In this document: positions 58,621 to 64,000 of the stretch, piece after piece
Layout: each line of letters begins with the position of its first letter
How positions within the stretch are numbered: the first letter of the stretch is position 1
NCBI GenBank assembly: GCA_032622095.1
Contig: CP136069.1
Coordinates: 53,740,760 to 53,804,759 of the forward strand
From: Siphonodentalium dalli
Lineage: Eukaryota > Mollusca > Scaphopoda > Gadilida > Siphonodentaliidae
Length of the DNA stretch: 64,000 nt
Direction of reading: 5' to 3'
Translations under genes and position numbers: made by a program
The notes under the pieces: model-generated
What the model saw: the letters and a program-made list of their open reading frames with translations, nothing else
What the model was told of the DNA's origin: nothing
Database searches by the model: none

Positions 58621-59470
58621 TGCAGTTGAAAATTCCAAGTTGGCCAAAAGTGCATGATCACGCCCATAATTACGTCCATGCCAGGCATTCTTCTTTCGGT
58701 TATTTAACGAAATTTCCGAACACGTTAATGACCAGCTCCGTCATGTTGTTATGCGACCAACTGTAGCAGCGTCGTCGGCCAGGCGCAACTGGTCATCACG
58801 AGGACGCGGTTGATTGGCTCCACATTGGCGTCACACACCTTAACGACGTTCGCGCGACGGCTGGTGGGAACAGACCCTCAAGCTGGGCACACATACCTGC
58901 GTAAGTCGCATCCGTTTTCGTCGACTACCAACATATGATTGCTGCATACCTGCATGCGACAAAGATTAAGATTATTTGATACGACAATCGGATGCGAATA
59001 ACGCATACTACCAAAATCCGAATAATTAAGAATTTCCTATTATGACGTAATATTGGGCATGCCTCTCCCTGCTCAACAGTAACCACAGATACAACAGCAA
59101 CCGCAGATGCAGCGCTGTTTCGATTCACAACCAACACTATGGGATCGCATATTAGCAGCGTATATATAGCTAACGTGTAGAACAAACATAATTCTTATTG
59201 CACTATGGTAGTTTGAATAAGTTGTTGTTGTTGATTGTTTATTTGCAAAGCCAACATTTAAGTTGGAACATAGCCAAAACATATATATACATACATACAC
59301 AGAAACAGTTTATACAAACAATTTATACGTTAACAATTATCATTATCATATTTTCGTAACAAATCCACCATAATACAATAACTGTACACAGCATAAGATT
59401 CATTAACAATTACCTTGCATAAGTATGCAATTCCCAATTTATAGCCAATTTATGGATGTGTCGCATTACA
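58621..59470. other. Gene-free stretch
   Basis: No gene recognised. A short 'ttgttgttgttg' tract lies near 59222. Confidence 0.45.
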
Positions 59471-59488
59471 CACACACACACACACCCT

Positions 59489-59560
<72 letters not shown>

Positions 59561-59590
59561 CAAACATACATGTATATATATATATTTCAT
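59471..59590. repeat. (CA)n(TA)n microsatellite
   Basis: 'acacacacac' then a pure TA run (about 59505-59553), followed by 'tacatgtatatata'. It lies downstream of the minus-strand LINE fragment and may include that element's 3' tail. Confidence 0.9.
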
Positions 59591-59666
59591 CTGTGTATAT
59601 AATATTATAGTTAAGAAATCTTTTTCAATGCCAATTTAATAAATATACTCAGTCTTTTCAGAACGC

Positions 59667-60053
59667 TCATGTTTTCAAGAGAAAGTAGTCCATGGAATTT
59701 ATTTCGGTTTGGTTTATCCCAATAATATTTTGGAATATATAATTCACGTAAGTTTTTTTTAGCTCTTGGCATATGATCATAAAATGGTATTCATCACATG
59801 GGCTATTGCTGCACAAAACACAGTTTAAATCATTATTATCTTTTCCTTTCGTCCATCTTTTCTTTTCAACTGGTAATTTATGGTTTGATGTTCGTATTTT
59901 CAGTAAGAAGTTAGATAAATGGGCTGGCAAATATACTAGATATCGATTCATTTTTATCGAGTCCCTAATGTTGCTGTAGAATATTGCTCTGGTAGATGAG
60001 GACGACTTCAGACTGTCAAAAAGATTACGTTCATTAGTTCCATATACAGGTAT
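59667..60053 (-). pseudogene. Non-LTR retrotransposon ORF2 C-terminal fragment
   Basis: The frame opens after TAA at 60054-60056 and encodes about 128 residues. A 'LSNFLLKIRTSNHKLPVEK' segment is followed by 'WTKG', then 'CVLCSNSPCDEYHFMIIC'. This Leu-rich/Arg stretch plus a Cys-x2-Cys...Glu-Tyr-His...Cys knuckle is the usual end of LINE ORF2 proteins after the reverse transcriptase. It ends 'DYFLLKT' before a stop. The reverse transcriptase itself is absent, so this is a 5'-truncated copy, the common fate of LINE insertions. A 3' untranslated stretch and microsatellite follow. Confidence 0.7.
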
Positions 60054-60056
60054 TTA

Positions 60057-60714
60057 TTTTTATTAGTTTAGGTTGAAGCTTCAAATGAAAGCTTTTTTGA
60101 AACATTTTAGAAGTTTTCACACCCAGTTTAAAGGCTGTTCATGATTGTTTGTTGATATTTTTTGGAAATAAAAATAATTAATTCTCAAAATATAAACTTA
60201 TCTTATACATAATTTTTATGACCAGCCTTTGTCGCGGACATAAGACTTCTCTCACATTCGTTGGACTTCTCATTATGGCTGGTACAATGAGATGAAGCAC
60301 CTTGGCAGATTGTTCTCGGTTCAAACTGAGGTACTCTACAAAGTGTTCTTCGTCATCATACAGCTAGATCCCTATAAGCAGGTTCTGAAAGGCCCACTGC
60401 TCTTTCCGCTTTTTAACAATAGGATGCACCCACATTATTCTTTCTCTTGCGAAGGTGCTGGTAAACCAAGAGGAGGAAAACTATTCAGCACTTGACGAAG
60501 CCTCAGCACTCGCTGAAGACATCTTGGAGAAATTATTCGTCACGCACGTGGCAGGTACACATACCTGCGTTATTATCATATCGGTTTGGTGTGTAAATTC
60601 GCATACGTTTTACGCATGTATGTGCTTCTAGGTTATTGTGCCTAACATGCAACGCGGCACGTTTGACTTTTTGATTTTTTGTCAGGCAAGCACAAATCCA
60701 ATGATCGTCTCTTA
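60057..60714. other. Gene-free stretch
   Basis: No supported gene. The interval 60230-60540 is less AT-rich and has short open frames on the plus strand, but no domain is recognised. Confidence 0.4.
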
Positions 60715-61114
60715 TTAACCCTTTACCCAACAAACCGGCCAAAACCGGCCAAATAAAGCTTCAACAGCCTAAAATATCTTCGGTCTGTCTCAATAGAACC
60801 ATACAAATATGGATATCATTGGAATCGGCTCCTTGACCACATTGTGATAGTTACAGTTATGCCCTGTGCCAATGCATTCTCTTATATATGCGAGTCGACC
60901 ATAGGTCGCCTCGCATATATAAGAGAATGCATTGGCCTATAAAAAATCTTTTTTTAACACTTTTTACCATTTTTTCTTACATTCTTCAACAATTTTATAA
61001 TATTTAATGTGTTAAGCCAATGCATTCTCTTATATATGCGAGGCGACCTATGGTCGACTCGCATATATAAGAGAATGCATTGGCACAGGGCCGTTCTGTT
61101 GGGTAAAGGGTTAA
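60715..61114. mobile_element. 400 bp piggyBac-type element, second copy
   Basis: TTAA at 60715-60718 and 61111-61114. It is nearly identical throughout to 45647-46045, including both hairpins (60868-60936, 61016-61084). Differences are scattered single bases such as 'gtcggtctg' versus 'ttcggtctg'. Confidence 0.92.
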
Positions 61115-61834
61115 AAGAGTCCCTTCTATAAAAGGCGCCCATGTTTCTGTCGACAAAAGCGGTAGATAGTAGCGATGCTTGCATGTGATAATTTCTCATT
61201 TTCGTTTGGTAAACGAAATTTTAATTTTGAAAATTCTGACTTACTGAATATGAAATCGGACCGAGCATTGCTATTGCAGTTTTTTTGTGTCTTCAAGTGC
61301 ATGCACACTTAGGGATATTTGGCAATTATATCGAAAGCACGTTCTTACGAGAGATAAAACGCTTCCATGTTTTCTCGAATCTAGAAAAAAAATCGATTCA
61401 TAACGGTTGATTTCATGGCGTGACGCTGTTAATCGAAGACGCGAAATCAAACGAACAGTTATATATCTCGGGAATGAGTCATACCAGAACGACCCGATTT
61501 CTCGTGAGTAAGCAGCGAAACTTTCAACAAAGACATCGATTCAATATGAATCCCGCTGGGACAGCGCGGCCCTGAAAGAGTCCCTCGTTTTTGAGTCTAA
61601 AAGACGGATTATTTATCTTAATGATATCATATCACAATTTCGAATTTTGAGATGGCTGTCAGAAACTTTGATCATACGCTCTATCTGTTAGCAGCTGAGA
61701 GTCGGGCGATGACTTCGTATTTTAATCAAATCGTTTTCATATTTTTGTCTGCAGCAGCTCATGCTGTATAGATGGGAAACATTATTCAATTTTAACACCT
61801 CCATGACTGGATCGAGTTTCCTGACATCTTGCGA
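61115..61834. other. Gene-free stretch
   Basis: No gene recognised. Confidence 0.45.
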
Positions 61835-61990
61835 CAACCCTGTGCCAATGCATTTTCTTATACACACGATTGTGCCATATATGGAACGTCGCATATATGA
61901 GAGAATACACATTGGCCTAACAATATATATACCTTGACATTGTAAGCCAGTGCATTATCCCCCAGAGACTCGCATAATTATATAAGAGAA
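61835..61990. mobile_element. Decayed TTAA-element relic
   Basis: 'ccctgtgccaatgcattttc', 'gcatatatgagagaatacac' and 'gccagtgcatta' are mutated forms of the hairpin modules. TTAA ends are not preserved. Confidence 0.7.
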
Positions 61991-62660
61991 TACACGCAAA
62001 AAACTCAAGTGCTGTATTCTTACACTTGGCAAGTGTTACACTGATTTCGGCAGTACAGGTGCCATTTTCACACCTGAAGTGTACTCAAAAGAGCCTTACG
62101 TCAGGTGTAATGCGTTTTCGGTAGCACCTCGCAAAGTGCTGAATTTCCAACACTTCTACGGACTCATCGTTTCGGACAAGTACCATTTTGATTGGACGTC
62201 ACTAGATTCGACGTCACTAGTCTGAGACTCAATCACAGATAAAGTTTTTTCCACGCGGTCAACTGGTCGCCATTTTGATCAACTGAAGTGAAAGTGACTG
62301 TGACGACCAGCTTCTTTCAACAAAAACAACATTATTTCACTTTGGTGAGTATTGAATGTTGAATGCAGTGAGTATTGGACTAAGAAGTGTTTTAAGAAAG
62401 AGGTAAAGTGTGCTTCAGACATTTCCAAATCGGGACCAAGGTAGTCATAAGGTGTTATTTCTACACTTGTAAGTGCATCTCTACATATCCCCAGGTGCAG
62501 TAGTATTACACTTCGGGTGCTGCAATGTAAAACTTGGTAAGTGCTATATGTTTAGCACCTGAATAAGTGTTGTCCGCGCACTTCGGGTGCTGTCCCTATT
62601 GTTAAGTGTGATATACAGCACTCTAAATGATAGGTTTAGCACTTCGGTTTTTTGTGTGTA
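61991..62660. mobile_element. TA-flanked element rich in AAGTG/CACTT
   Basis: TA at 61991-61992 and 62659-62660 bounds imperfect inverted termini 'cacgcaaaaaactcaagtgc' and the inverse of 'gcacttcggttttttgtgtg'. Both subterminal regions carry many AAGTG or CACTT pentamers ('ttacacttggcaagtgttac', 'acttcgggtgctg'). A TA duplication suits a Tc1/mariner-type MITE. No transposase. Confidence 0.72.
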
Positions 62661-63066
62661 CACTGGCACATGATATTTAATGCTGCATCAGCGCGAGTCC
62701 CACCATGAACGGCATGCAAGGGTTAAGTTGTATGTAAGGTCCCAGTAGGTTTCCGGCTAATTTATGAAGAGACATACAGTATCAGTCACAAGAAGTGTAT
62801 ATTATAAGCGCTCTATTTTCGCGCCCACTATCTCAATAATATGCAAGTGGAAACGCTTATAAGCCCACCTTGCGATATTATTGCAATATTTCGCGCTTGC
62901 ATGATATCGATATTGTATACACTGTGGCAGTTTTCAGCATGGAGACATATTTAGAATATCCCTACTTATTTGTAGATAATGTCTAATTCTTCAACAATGA
63001 TCGCAAATATACGACACTTCGCCGCAAAAAATATATTCCGTAGAACACCGCTTTGCAATGTATTTA
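62661..63066. other. Gene-free stretch
   Basis: No gene. Weak inverted similarity ('agtgtatatta' near 62794 with 'tgtatacact' near 62914) is too poor to call. Confidence 0.4.
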
Positions 63067-63640
63067 TCAGCAGAACTCACCAACACACATATGTATAATT
63101 ATAGGAACGAGAGACAAACATATAGGTAGTAGCACCATTGCCTTCCATTAAATCCATAAATCCAGGGTGTCTAGAGAACCCCATGCATGGGGGGTGTCCA
63201 CCTTGGAATTTCCCCCTTGAACCAGACCAAACTCCCAGGTTCGCATAAATTCCATTTGCACCCCCCCCCCCCTATATGAAGTTCCAACTGGTTCTCCAAG
63301 CTTCCCAATTGTTGGACATTTCCAACCTGACACCCTTCTAAAAATTACTAATTCAGGCGGTAATTTTATTTTTTTTTTGACGAATTCCGCAGGTTCGATT
63401 AACGTTTGTCACTCATAATAAGAAAAAACGATATCCAGTCATGCATTTACTTATTTACATCGAAAATATCACGACATTTTGAGTAAATATTCTTGATTTT
63501 TTTAGTCTTTTAGAACATCGTCTTATGCTTTAAACATCAGCAGAACTCACCAACACATACGGATAATTATAGTTGGTATATAGCTCCATCGCCTCACATA
63601 ACAGACCATCCATCTTCGTAATCTGACATAAAACTCTCTT
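63067..63640. repeat. Direct repeats around an 'atttccaac' fragment
   Basis: 'atcagcagaactcaccaaca' occurs at about 63067 and 63537, each followed by a related 'ataattata' and 'agc(a/t)cca' stretch. Between them, 63140-63345 matches the repeat at 57965-58620 and 39760-39965. A C homopolymer lies near 63262. Confidence 0.65.
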
Positions 63641-64000
63641 GGGACATATAATATTATAATATTTACGAAAGTTGAAGCAAAGAATTTTTTTTTTTTTTAA
63701 ATGCGTTTAACTTGGCGCTTTGATACTTTTTTTTTTTTTTTTTTTTTTATTGATAAAGAAGAATAATAACAAAAGAAAGAGACAAAATACATTCACTCAT
63801 TCATGCTCTCTGTCCAAAACATGGAAGAGTTTCACTCTTCCATGCCCTGGCCTACTTTCTTACCTGTCACATGCAATTAGAAAATATTTAAAGCCACACT
63901 ATGTGTTAGGACAATTTTAACAGTCATCGTTCAACTTAAAGACACGATTGGCCTTGGCGGTGGGTATCCTGTGAAAATATCTCCACCCGTCAAAAACCGC
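63641..64000. other. Gene-free window edge
   Basis: Only A/T homopolymers (63686-63700, 63728-63749) and unrecognised unique sequence are visible. Confidence 0.45.

Noticed and set aside
59425-59610. Open frame with His-Thr/Ile-Tyr repeats
   Set aside because: Encoded by the (CA)n(TA)n microsatellite.

Overview
The window is metazoan nuclear DNA with introns, AT-rich spacers, microsatellites and eukaryotic mobile elements. The Pao/BEL retrotransposon, P-element-like THAP transposase, piggyBac-type TTAA elements and tRNA-derived SINE-like pieces fit a marine invertebrate, possibly a mollusc. The species cannot be fixed from the sequence. I found no host protein gene I could support. Nearly everything recognisable is a mobile element or repeat.

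Layout. 1-8.5 kb: mostly unique AT-rich DNA, with a two-copy ~350 bp repeat (3.06-3.77 kb), a TTAA-flanked hairpin element (5.46-5.92 kb) and a long (ACAT)n tract (6.93-7.43 kb). 8.5-11.4 kb: a ~200 bp satellite with a 417 bp higher-order period. 12.05-20.2 kb: a decayed THAP/P-element-type transposase gene in three recognisable exons. Its first intron-exon junction is split by a 4.95 kb foldback element with an 8 bp target duplication, and that element's arms are made of a ~181 bp CpG-rich satellite. 20.44-21.45 kb: the same ~200 bp satellite resumes, so the transposase gene sits inside or between satellite blocks. 23.57-29.26 kb: a young Pao/BEL retrotransposon on the minus strand, with identical 133 bp LTRs and a perfect 5 bp target duplication. 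Its gag and pol lie in different frames and pol has one internal stop.

29.3-35.9 kb: AT-rich DNA with ACCATAGT-type palindromes, a GA tract and a ~140 bp tandem array (32.46-33.96 kb). 35.94-38.75 kb: a minisatellite of roughly 70 copies with a ~37 bp unit. 38.7-52 kb: a mosaic of short inverted-repeat elements, TTAA elements, SINE-like pieces, Helitron-like ends and a near-perfect 209 bp hairpin at 51.67-51.88 kb. 52.59-57.47 kb: a second foldback element with ~1.3 kb inverted arms around a degenerate tandem core. 57.5-64 kb: more TTAA hairpin elements, a LINE ORF2 C-terminal fragment and a TA-flanked element rich in AAGTG/CACTT motifs.

The genes do not form a pathway. They record successive insertions: satellite, P-like transposase, foldback element in its splice acceptor, a recent Pao/BEL insertion, and several short-element families amplified around them. 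All calls come from reading the sequence; no database search was run.
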